From Lingula anatina (lineage: Eukaryota; Brachiopoda; Lingulata; Lingulida; Lingulidae), in the NCBI RefSeq assembly GCF_001039355.2, contig NW_019775696.1, positions 119,491 through 157,182 of the forward strand: 37,692 nt of DNA, written 5' to 3'. Position numbers and translations under genes: made by a program. The notes under the pieces are model-generated. The model saw only the letters and a list, made by a program, of their open reading frames with translations. It was not told the origin of the DNA and searched no databases. Positions 1 to 9,376 of the stretch are shown piece after piece (the first letter of the stretch is position 1; the number at the start of each line of letters is the position of its first letter).

Positions 1-240
1 ATTACAATTTTTGTGTTAGTTCAGATTCGATGTGCAGCTTTGTTTTGTAAAAAAAAAAGTGTTGTTCTTAGTTTTTTATTTATTATTGCTATGTTGTAAA
101 CTATGTATATTTTAACTACTTAAATTAGCAGCATTTTTCCTTTTATGTAGTGACAAAATAAAGACATTGAAAATGCTATTTGTCTCAACTTTTATTTAAT
201 GTTAAATCAAGATATAATCAATGCTAAATCAACATATAAT
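1..240. other. AT-rich flank, possible 3' end of an upstream transcript or element
   Basis: No coding region is recognisable here. An AATAAA hexamer at 157-162 could be a poly(A) signal of a gene or retroelement lying to the left, but nothing upstream is visible to test this. Confidence 0.3.
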
Positions 241-425
241 CAACGTTAATTGAGATTTCTAATGTTGAAACAACGTTGAACTATCAATCATGATTCAACG
301 TTGAATTGCCAACGTTGATTCAACGTTGACTTTTCAACGTTGACACAAACTTCCGTTTTCAAACATAAATTCAACGTTGATTCAACGTTGAGACTCAACG
401 TTGATTCAACGTTGAATCAACGTTA
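241..425. repeat. Clustered palindromic TCAACGTTGA repeats
   Basis: About eleven copies of AACGTT occur in 185 bases, most of them inside the self-complementary decamer TCAACGTTGA. Spacing is irregular (about 10 to 37 bases). The block ends in a unique tail, TGCCTGCTGGGTT (428-440). I recall similar arrays scattered in other marine invertebrate genomes, so this is probably the end of a dispersed element; the family is not identified. Because every unit is a palindrome, the array has no obvious strand. Confidence 0.7.
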
Positions 426-429
426 TGTG

Positions 430-793
430 CCTGCTGGGTTAATATGTGCGTCTACTATGTGGTTACCGGTAGCCTAAAACGTGCATTGCTTTAATGTAGG
501 CCTAGTCTTGAATTTTTCTTCTTTCCTTCCTTTAATCTAACTGCTAATTTTGTAATTCTGTCTAAGAAAACAAAGTATATCAACAATAATTTATTATCCT
601 AGAACGAACATTTTAGCAAAATTCTCTCTTCTTGTTACGTTTCAGTTATTTTAGTAATTTAGACTGTCAGCTGTGATAAGACTCTCGCCCAGAACAAAAT
701 CTCGCGAGAGTTAAATCCAACATGGTTGCCTTAGGTTAGCCGGCAGTTTTGCCGACGTATATTTCTAAATTTTTCATCAATTCTCCGTCAAAG
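430..793 (+). promoter_or_regulatory. MED16 promoter and 5' UTR with TCTCGCGAGA box
   Basis: A perfect TCTCGCGAGA palindrome lies at 700-709, about 85 bases before the MED16 ATG. This element is known from housekeeping CpG-rich promoters in animals and is bound by BANP. A sequence resembling a YY1 site (on the reverse strand GGCAACCATGTTGG, 717-730) follows it. No TATA box is in a convincing position, which suits a TATA-less housekeeping promoter for a Mediator subunit. The transcription start was not determined; the box is seen directly, its function is inferred. Confidence 0.6.
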
Positions 794-1112
794 ATGGAGT
801 TGATATATAGTGTATCGGGTTCGTCGACCAGGAAGCCAATTTATGGCCATATGCCGCGTTCCATATGCACGTTTTCATGCCGGAACGCGGTCGCTTTTAC
901 TTGCACCCAGGCGCTCGACGAGGCTGCGGAGCTGGGCAAGGACAAAGACGATCTGCTTATGCAGGAAAAACAAGACAGGTAACACAACATAGAACGACCT
1001 CTGATGTTGTGATGATAATGGCTCCTTATCAAATATTATAATGCGGGTTGCCATAGATCAGTTCTGTTTTTTATCATTGTTATTTTATTTATTATCATTA
1101 TTTAGTGTGTGC

Positions 1113-1143
<31 letters not shown>

Positions 1144-4100
1144 GTTACGTGGAAGGGAAAGGACTCGCATTAAAAAAAAACTGCATTAATTTACTAGAAA
1201 AGATAATTTCAGGTAGTATGAAGTGGACAACCATGTGCATCCTTTCTTAAATTTGTCAAAATGAAAAACAATTACTACATTCAGTACATTTTCTGAATAC
1301 TTACTGGCCTTACTGTCAATGTATAATGGGGATTACCCTTGACTTACTCTCAACATAACAATTTTCAGCCAATGATTCATCACATGATATCAATATTCCA
1401 GACCCATGTCATTCGAACACCAGTATCATGTGTATGTGTATGATGTGGAGAAACCGTGGGAGGTATTTGAAGTGACCAGACTGGATGAGGCTGTCCAGCA
1501 GTTACACTGGGACAGTAGTGGCTCAAGACTGCTGGTCATTGACAGACTGGGCAATACGGCCATATGGAAAATGAAGGTAAACTCATTCAGCAGTTTTTAA
1601 AAATATTATATGCATTTATTTATTTTGGATATGGTGATCAAGGTGATATTCTTGTCAAGATTTAAACAAGAAAGGATAAGAAAAAGTCAATTTGTGAGGA
1701 AATCCTGGAGAAGATGTTTTAAACTTAAAGGATTAATTAATCTCACATTGACCAAATACCTAACAAAGTATTTTATAATTTTGCACTTTTCCTTCTTTCT
1801 TTAGGATTATTTAATGAACAGCTGGGAACTCTGTCATCAGTCCAGTGTAGAGGGGGAAGAGTTCCTGTGTGCAGCGTGGCTCCACACGGGAATCATGGTC
1901 CGTTACGACCTAGACAAGAGGGAGAGCTATCTATATGATGGAAAATTCACCCGTATTTCCTTCTCCCCCTCGTTGTGCCAGTTTGGTGGGAAAGCCACTG
2001 ATGGCTGGATAGGAGTCACTGCTACTGGATTGGTAGGTTTGATATATGGTATTTCCTTCAATGTCATGTTTCTTTACAAATGTATGTGGTAGTCACGTCT
2101 ACAGCAAGGTCAGAATATATTGTGTGTTGTGTTCAGTGGTCACCTGTGTGTTTTTACTTTGAATCTGATAATCAGTATATATAGCTGCTAATGAAGATCT
2201 TTCTTGAAGGGTATAAACTCTATTCTTTATGACTTATCACTTTTAGTTTACACTCAGACACAGACAAAATATTCTTCACTATCAAAGTGACTTTGAATGT
2301 GCATTTTGCTTTTTTCTTAGATTAAATTGTCTGGAAAACTTTTCCATTTCAGGTCTGTGTTGGTGTACCAGGTAGTGAACAAGGAATGACAGTTGTCAGA
2401 AATGGCCTGTCACAAGTACGCAGCAGGTACCAGCTAGCAGCCCTGGCTTTCTCTAGCAATGGGAACATCATTGTGGCATGCAGCGATGGCAACATTGCCT
2501 CCTGTATACAGTGCTTTACAGTGACAGTGACAATTGACAGCAACAGCACGTGCAGTATACAGAGCAATCCACATGCCAGTTTTTTTGTGCATGCGCACAC
2601 GGACCCTCAGTACAAAGACTCCCCCTTTGCCAGGATTTCCCACTTGGATTTCACGTCACGAGAGGACAGTGACACAATCTTGGTTTGGTCGGAGACAGAT
2701 CAGTTGTCCTGCATGGAGAGCTGGCATCTCCAGGAGCAGGCTGTAGGCTTGCACAAATTCTTTCAGGGCAATCTCAACACAGACACTCGGCAACCGTTCA
2801 AATTGCTGAAGTGGGTTCTGAGGTCAAATTTGTCCCACTCCAGTCCAGTGTCAAGCGTGGCCATGCCAAGGTACCCCAGCGCCCTTACAAAGCCAGAGTC
2901 CAACCCCCTCCTTCCCAAGTGCATCTTGATTGCCTTCAGAGATGGCACAGTCAAAATGGTGAACTCGTACACATTTGGCATCATAGCATCATTTAATTTG
3001 GAGACTGTGAGGCATTCTTCGTATACAGTAACTGGTTTTCCTGAGAAGAGGAGAAGAGCCAGCCTCCATGCTGTGTGCATTGAACAGAGCTATACAGGTT
3101 CAGTGGCCCTGTTGATGGACTCTCAGGACCAGATGTACATGTTAAAGTTGTTGAACACTCGTGACCCGGCCATGCAGGCGCCTCTATCGCATATCACATC
3201 GCTGTTTGAGTACGTGCTGTTGACAGGCCGTGACTGGTGGGACGTGCTAGCTGTAGTGAAACCTGGTAGGTACTGAGATATTTTGATTTTTCTTTTACTT
3301 AAGTTGATATGTATATTTATTGCCATGTACTCTTTTATCACAAGTTTCAATGATAAAGATTTTGTAAGGCCAAGAAAGAATTCAGACTCTTTTTGGGTCA
3401 GTCTAGCTTTTTTCAATTCTTTCATTATTATTATTATTATTTTGGCAGATACAGTTTCATCACAAAGTTAAATAAAATGTATATATATATGCCAATTATG
3501 TCTTTCATTTGGATTAGATTAATAAAATCATATGAAACATCTTGCAGAGCTTTATTACACCTTGCGATATAAGTAAAAGTAATCAATAAGATAAGTATAT
3601 AGATTGAAGGCAAAAAAAAAAAGGCATCCATAGTCCTCCTCATATAATCTTATATGGTTTTCAATAAAACCTTATATACACTATTCCCCACCAGGCAGTA
3701 TAGACACAGTGATCCAGCGTCTGTCAGATGACTACATGAAGCAGCCCAACCACATGCAGGAGCTGCTGAAGACCCGATTCCTTGCCCTGAAAGCTGCTCT
3801 GTATAAACACTCCAGTGGAGGGCAGGGAAAGGCTGGAGACTGTCACACCAAGCTGCTGCTGTTCTCCATCTCTACAGCATTCAAGTCAATACTGAGACCT
3901 AAAGCACTCGGCTCACAGGACAAGGTAGTTAGTGCACCACATTTGGCTGGCATATTTTTGCGAATTTTTATCCTTTAATTAATTAATTTATTTATTTTTG
4001 ATAGTTGTAATCCAGGTCTGAATTGTCAATATCTGTCCTCACTGAAATGTGATTACTAGTACAGTCCCTTTGAAGAAAAATGACAAATTTTGTACAAAAA

Positions 4101-6473
4101 GTAACATTCAGCATAAATCCAGTAGTACACTAGAATGTGCATTATGTACACCATTTGAAAAAGCGATTTTTTCTTCTACTTGACTTTGCCTGTGAAATAT
4201 GCCTAGTCTTATTCCATCTCTTTCTAAGTCACTACCCTTTTAAACATCATTATTATTTGATAATTTCTTTGTCATTGATTTCCACTTCAGAGTCCAGCAG
4301 AGAGGTTAGCTGCCTCGTGCAGTAAGGTCATGGAGCCTGACCTTGACAAGGTCATGATGAGCCTCAATGTGGAAAACAAGGACTATGTGGTAGAGCCAGG
4401 TAGGGCAAAGTTCTTTTTTCTACCAATTACATGGTGTAATAACCAGTCGGTGGTTATACACTTTCTTTAAGTTACTTTTTCACCAATAAGTCAGCCGAGA
4501 CAGGCAGGTATAGTTTTCTGTTACATGGTTTATTCAAGCGCCTGAAGACTCAGGTCTTTTCTACCGTATCTATAACTATCTCTAACTCTCTCAGTCTGTA
4601 AGTCTATATGTCTCTGTGGCTCAGTCACTGCCTTTATACTCTATCTTAATTTGCATTTCAAATTAGCTTTCATAACTGTCATGAAACATGCCATGCCTAT
4701 GTACATTAACTTAATTGTAGATACATTTAAATTAAACCTTGATTTGCATTTTAAATGAACTTCTCTTAAACTGGCATGCAAGATGTCATGTCTAAGTATA
4801 TTTGAATAATTAAAACGTACAAATATATACATATCTGATGTATGCAAATTTAGAAGACTCAGTTCTAATTAACGGATCACTACACAGCTTAAGGTGAAAC
4901 CTGGCGAGCTCGCCATTTGTAATAACCAGTCGGTGGTTATACACTTTCTTTAAGTTACTTTTTCACCAATAAGTCAGCCGAGACAGGCAGGTATAGTTTT
5001 CTGTTACATGGTTTATTCAAGCGCCTGAAGACTCGGGTCTTTTCTACCGTATCTATAACTATCTCTAACTCTCTCAGTCTGTAAGTCTATATGTCTCTGT
5101 GGCTCAGTCACTGCCTTTATACTCTATCTTAATTTGCATTTCAAATTAGCTTTCATAACTTTCATGAAACATGCCATGCCTATGTACATTAACTTAATTG
5201 TAGATACATTTAAATTAAACCTTGATTTGCATTTTAAATGAATTTCTCTTAAACTGCCATGCAAGATGTCATGTCTAAGTATATTTGAATAATTAAAACG
5301 TACAAATATATACATATCTGATGTATGCAAATTTAGAAGACTCAGTTCTAATTAACGGATCACTACAATGGGATATAACATAGATATCTGGATTATTCCG
5401 TATATCTGAATTTCAAGTCTCCATTTTGATTGCCCCTGACCCCCAGATACCTTATCATTATCAGTTTTCACAACTTTCACCCATGCAATAAGCATTATTG
5501 AGCACAGTTTTAAAGCTTTTCTTTGAATGTATGTGCTATGACTGGCTTTGGCACTTGTTTGAAATATTTGTAATGTTGATTATAGCACTGCCTGTGTTAT
5601 TAAAGAATGTGCATAGGGTAGTGCATATTTTAGTGAAGTATATAAAATATACTTCCATAAGTAAAAAGGAAATAGTTGCATTCATCGCAAAGGTTATCTC
5701 CAGTCTTTTCTCTTTATTAGCAGTACTCAGGTATAGTCATAAAACTTGAAACCAATTTCTTTCCAGCCACTCTCCAGTCCTTACAGCCCCTCATCCAGTG
5801 GGTTGCCGACTTCAGCTTGTCCTTACTGGCCTCTCTGGCTCTGTACCAGACATACCCTGGCCACCCCGGGGCCACCATCATCCACGACCCTGTGGCAATC
5901 AACACACTGCGGGAACTCCTCGTGATCTTCAGGGTGTGGGGACTGATCAGCAGCAGCTGTCTGCCGCACTTCATCGCCACGGCGTCCAACCTGGACTGTC
6001 TGGCCCTGCTGTTTAAGCTCCTCACTAAGCTTTGGGGCATTTGTAAGGACGGCGGGAACGCTGAATATGACGAGGCTTTGGTGGATGAGTGTTGCTCCCT
6101 TCCCAGCCAGTTGATGGTGCCCTGTGTAGAGCAGCATGTTATAATGTCGTCACCCATGGCTTTACAGCTTGCTCTACAGCACCCACAGAGATTCATCATA
6201 AACCATCCGCCAGAGGGTGCTCACAAACCCAACCTTGTCTCGTCTTGGACTGAGGGACAGTATCACACCAACGCCTTGCGTGATGTTGTAAGGCAGATTT
6301 TCATTGGTTCGTCACCGGCTGAAGATGTTCGGCGGTGTCTGCGGTGTGGGAGTCTGTCTCTGTTGAGGAGTACCAGTAAGACCGCGGCCATGAAGGCGTG
6401 GGACCAGCGCTGGTCTAAGATGTGTCTGTGTGGAGGACACTGGAAGCTGGATTACGCAGACGACAGCAGTTGA
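794..6473 (+). CDS. MED16: Mediator complex subunit 16 (MED16), complete, 7 exons
   Basis: Tail-module subunit of the nuclear Mediator complex, which links gene-specific activators to RNA polymerase II. Exons: 794-978, 1402-1576, 1805-2032, 2353-3265, 3695-3924, 4291-4399, 5767-6473. All borders are GT..AG and phases agree, giving 848 residues (human 877). Identity rests on collinear matches along the length: a WD40-type N-terminal half with SGSRLL in exon 2 and FSPSLCQFGGK in exon 3, YDWWD-like GRDWWDVL closing exon 4, CHTKLLLFSIS in exon 5, DLDKVMMSLN in exon 6, DEALVDECCSLPSQL in exon 7, and the C-terminal cysteine pairs CLRCG and CLCGG that typify MED16. The start is the ATG at 794, whose MELIYSV matches the family N-terminus; the reading frame opens upstream but without another ATG. 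Intron 6 carries an LTR-like insertion. No canonical AATAAA was seen soon after the stop. Confidence 0.96.
1105..1144. repeat. (GT)n followed by poly-G run
   Basis: A GT dinucleotide tract (1105-1126) runs into 18 consecutive G (1127-1144) in MED16 intron 1. The length of such tracts is unreliable in assemblies. Confidence 0.9.
4435..4884. repeat. LTR-like repeat, left copy (450 bp)
   Basis: Near-identical to 4918-5367 at an offset of 483. A perfect 7-bp inverted repeat with a 5-base loop (ATAACCA/TGGTTAT, 4439-4457) sits just inside the TG end. The long reverse-strand frame inside it matches no known protein and is repeated only because the DNA is. Confidence 0.85.
4918..5367. repeat. LTR-like repeat, right copy (450 bp)
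   Basis: Second copy. Differences from the left copy include CAGGTC/CGGGTC, ACTGTC/ACTTTC, GAACTT/GAATTT and CTGGCA/CTGCCA. It ends at CACTACA immediately before the right ATGG target duplication. Confidence 0.85.
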
Positions 6474-7625
6474 GATGAAGAGTTATGAGCATAATTTTTC
6501 TTCACTTTCGCCTCATGAGAAAACATACACTGAATATTCGAATTAACGTTCGAATAACCGCAGCATAAGAAAGTAATGATAATTATGATTATAACATAAC
6601 ACGTGCCTGTTACATTTTACCGATTGTTAATCCGTTATGTTTGGTCTACCTTTCACATCACATACGGTCTCATATGATATTAGTGACTTTTCTCAAAGCC
6701 TTCTTTCCGTCTAAAGTTGAATTCAATGAAAATATGAGAAATTGGATATTTTCTCAGTTCCAGTGATTTTTCTTCATTGGTCTCCGTCTTCTTGAATTGT
6801 ATATTGTACAGTATAACGTCAATGTAAATACATTTATTTATAGTGTATTGTCCCTTTCGTATGTTTTAAAAAATCGACATTTTTTATCAAGTGTGCGGGA
6901 AAAATTTACATTGATTTTTAAATAATAATGGGGTCGTTCATTTTCTCTTTTGTCAACCTAAGTGAAAATTTAATTCAAACGTTATGAATGCGGAAGTTTT
7001 AGGATATTTTGCAATAGAAACATTCCAGAGGATGGGTGTTATTATTTTTTTTTTGTCAGTCTCCGGCATTTGAATCCGGCATCCACCCTGGCATCCTTTT
7101 CTGCGGCTGAATTCTCTCAAGTGCTTCCTCTAAAATCCCAGCTATATCAAGTAACCCAAGTGTTTCCTGAAAAAAAATCCAGCTATGACAAGTAAACCAA
7201 GTGCTTCCTCTAAAATTCCAGTTAAATAACTAGTGATCCCATGTTATAATTAGTCTTCTTGTAAAAGCGTCCCAAATACACACCCAGTTTCAGACATCAC
7301 TAGATACAAACTTCTTTCACAACTTCACAAGAATTAAGAATGCTTCCGTCCGTTTTCTTTCTGAAAGACGGGGCGTCCTATTTAAAAGGAGGAGGATAGC
7401 AATGAGTATTCCGAGAACATGTTCGAAGACCTCTACACTTAAACATGACTCTGGTTAAGAGTCCGGGCTACAACCTAGTATCATATTCTCTTAAGAAGTA
7501 TATAATTATTATGTATTAAGTACACACGAACAGACAGTGAGGTTCATACTTAGCTTGCATGCTTATATTGTAATCCTTCATTTTCAAAGAATTATCAACA
7601 ATATGATACTTTGGTTAGCCTATAT
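6474..7625. other. Intergenic, MED16 3' flank
   Basis: AT-rich sequence with no recognisable gene. It must contain the MED16 3' UTR, but I see no canonical AATAAA or ATTAAA near the stop. It includes a three-unit minisatellite and leads into the inverted-repeat transposon. Confidence 0.6.
7118..7232. repeat. Three-unit imperfect minisatellite, period about 40 bp
   Basis: Three units start at 7118, 7157 and 7198, each beginning CAAGTGYTTCC and carrying a CCAGYTA-like core. The middle unit has diverged (CTGAAAAAAAATCC). Confidence 0.6.
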
Positions 7626-8540
7626 CGGCCGATTTCATAAAGGAGGTTTAACTAAACCTAGTTTAAGGCTAAAACCTAGTCTAGCAAAACCTGGTCTAAC
7701 TCAAGACCTAAATTGTATTTCACTAACAGTGTAGGAAACCCAGAAAACCAGGTTTAGCTAAACCAGTTTTAACTTGTCCTTGACCTCCTGTTGAATGTAA
7801 CAGGATTACATAGACAAAGAAATCACTGAACTGTGTCAATCAGGTAGGCATAAATGAATAGATGACACACTCTAGCGTTGAAGCAGATAAGCTGTGTATC
7901 TCGTATGAGAAAAATCTTTGGAAGTAAAGAGCACGTGAGAATGAGCCGAAAGAGAGCGGATAATTTTTCTGCTAAAGAGAAGGGATACATCTCAGAACTA
8001 ATAAAGGAGAAGTCCAACATCACTGAATCAAAGAAAAATGATGTCACATCAAGTCAAAGAAAAAATGAGGCGTGGAAAGAAATGCTAACAATATTGACAG
8101 CACATTTTCCACAACCCGAGAAAAGAACTGAAAGTCAGGTGAAAGACTTATGGAAACGAGCGAAAATAAAAGCTAAGAAAGAATTTGCAAATGTTAAAAA
8201 TGCTGCAAAAAAGACTGGAGGGGGTCCAAAAGAGGTTGAATTAAGTCAAGAAAATCAAGCAGTGATAGATCTTTTTTCCAAGGTACAGAGTTAAACCTGG
8301 GTCTGACCAGGTTTATTTTTAGACTTGGCCTGAGTCCATATTCCGGGTATCAAATACTTAGACCTCAATTATGAAACACAAACCTGTCTAGACCAGGTTT
8401 AGAATGATGTTAAGCCAGGTTTTACTAGACCACTGGTCCAATACTAAAACCTCCTTTATGAAATGCAAGCAATCCCTAAACCTGGTGTAAACTCACTTTA
8501 GACCAGGTTTAACTTTAAACCTCCTTTATGAAATCGGCCG
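7626..8540 (+). mobile_element. 915-bp DNA transposon with 26-bp perfect TIRs (PIF/Harbinger-like)
   Basis: The ends are perfect inverted repeats of 26 bases starting CGGCCGATTTCATAAAGGAG; the right end is 8515-8540. TAT flanks both sides (7623-7625, 8541-8543) and is the probable 3-bp target duplication. Many subterminal copies of an AAACCTGGTCTA-type motif lie in both orientations between the ends and the central gene. The cargo is a single Myb/SANT-like gene with no transposase. A two-gene arrangement (transposase plus Myb-like protein) is typical of PIF/Harbinger elements, so this may be a derivative that kept only the DNA-binding partner. Superfamily assignment is inference. Confidence 0.75.
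7941..8294 (+). CDS. Myb/SANT-like DNA-binding protein carried by the transposon
   Basis: Intronless frame of 117 residues starting MSRKRADNFSAKEK; an in-frame ATG at 7905 would add 12 residues. It has the layout of the Myb/SANT-like domains of Harbinger elements and of MSANTD/NAIF1-type proteins: FSAKEKGYISELI (helix 1), NEAWKEMLTILTAHFP (helix 2), RTESQVKDLWKRAKIKAKKE (helix 3, basic), then a GGGPKE linker and a short helix. The expected tryptophans (AW, LW) are present. It lies wholly within the inverted repeats, so it is transposon cargo, probably binding the element's subterminal repeats. It is intact, with no stops or frameshifts. Confidence 0.75.
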   Translation: MSRKRADNFSAKEKGYISELIKEKSNITESKKNDVTSSQRKNEAWKEMLTILTAHFPQPEKRTESQVKDLWKRAKIKAKKEFANVKNAAKKTGGGPKEVELSQENQAVIDLFSKVQS

Positions 8541-9376
8541 TATGTGTCGTAAATGTACCATTTAATATAGCACACTGGAGGTGGCGGGTAAATTTCACAG
8601 AATACATAATTTGATCATTGTAAGAAAGGGTTGATCAGCCCGTCCAATATAGCTCACAAACAATCATATACAGATTGCACAAATATTTTTATTAACAATT
8701 AACGCAATAAATACATATCTATGAAAACAAACTTCCAGACAACTAACGTGTATATATTGATAAACAACGTGAAAATAATAATTTACAAAGAGCTCCATTT
8801 GGCGGGGGCAAACATAACGCGTGCCAAGTTGAGAACAGCGTTCGAACGTAGACTTATGCTGTACAAAAAATCTTCAGTTGTAAATATTCATAAATATATA
8901 TGATAAGCAATACTTTAAATGTAGGAACCAGGTGAGCATAATTTCGGAATGTCACATTACAGCAACTGAATGTCAGCGTGTCTGGTGAAATAACCACGAG
9001 CATCAGCTTATAGACGTATCAGGATTACGAGAAGCATTAATAGAGGGAGACGTTGTCACAATGTTACCTCTGGTTCCGGTTGCATAGTGACTGTTCACTT
9101 ATAAAAGGCAGAAGAAAACCAGCCGCTGATATCAACCGCTTTCATTACTTTCACTTTCGTTTCAATCCTCGATGAATCATTCCAGAACAACGACCACTTC
9201 TCATTGGTTTCACTTGCGTTAAAATCCACGCGACTCATTCCACATTTCTACACATAAGTATCAATTTAAAATACACCTTGGTATTAGCAATTTGAAGTTG
9301 AATTATTTCGAGTCCTGAACCACGAATCCACACCTTTCCATTCCTTTACATCGATTCCACCGAAACTTTCACAAAA
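8541..9376. other. Intergenic, probable DUOX 3' UTR
   Basis: No gene is recognised. On the reverse strand an AATAAA hexamer (plus-strand TTTATT, 8688-8693) lies about 690 bases past the DUOX stop and could be its poly(A) signal, making much of this stretch 3' UTR. Confidence 0.35.

Larger units (their letters stand above)
4435..5367. mobile_element. LTR-like direct-repeat pair with 33-bp interior and ATGG target duplication
   Basis: Two 450-bp direct repeats (4435-4884 and 4918-5367) lie 33 bases apart in MED16 intron 6. Each begins TGTAATAACC and ends GATCACTACA, so each has the 5'-TG..CA-3' ends of retroviral-type LTRs. The pair is flanked on both sides by ATGG (4431-4434 and 5368-5371), a 4-bp target-site duplication. 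I saw four differences between copies, so the insertion is young. The interior has no coding capacity, no evident tRNA primer-binding site and no polypurine tract; it contains the perfect palindrome GGCGAGCTCGCC (4903-4914). Most likely a TRIM-like or internally deleted LTR element. The strand of insertion is not determined. Confidence 0.65.

Noticed and set aside
241-425. CRISPR-like array
   Set aside because: Units are about 10 bp palindromes with irregular spacers, in animal DNA; no cas genes.
749-793. Upstream extension of the MED16 reading frame
   Set aside because: The frame opens at a TTG codon and there is no ATG before 794; the residues from 794 on match the MED16 N-terminus.
4641-5330. 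Two 68-residue reverse-strand frames in the LTR-like repeats
   Set aside because: They have low complexity, match no family, and are duplicated only because the repeat is.
5717-6199. 160-residue reverse-strand frame inside MED16
   Set aside because: It is antisense to MED16 exon 7, whose protein is clearly conserved; the reverse frame resembles nothing.
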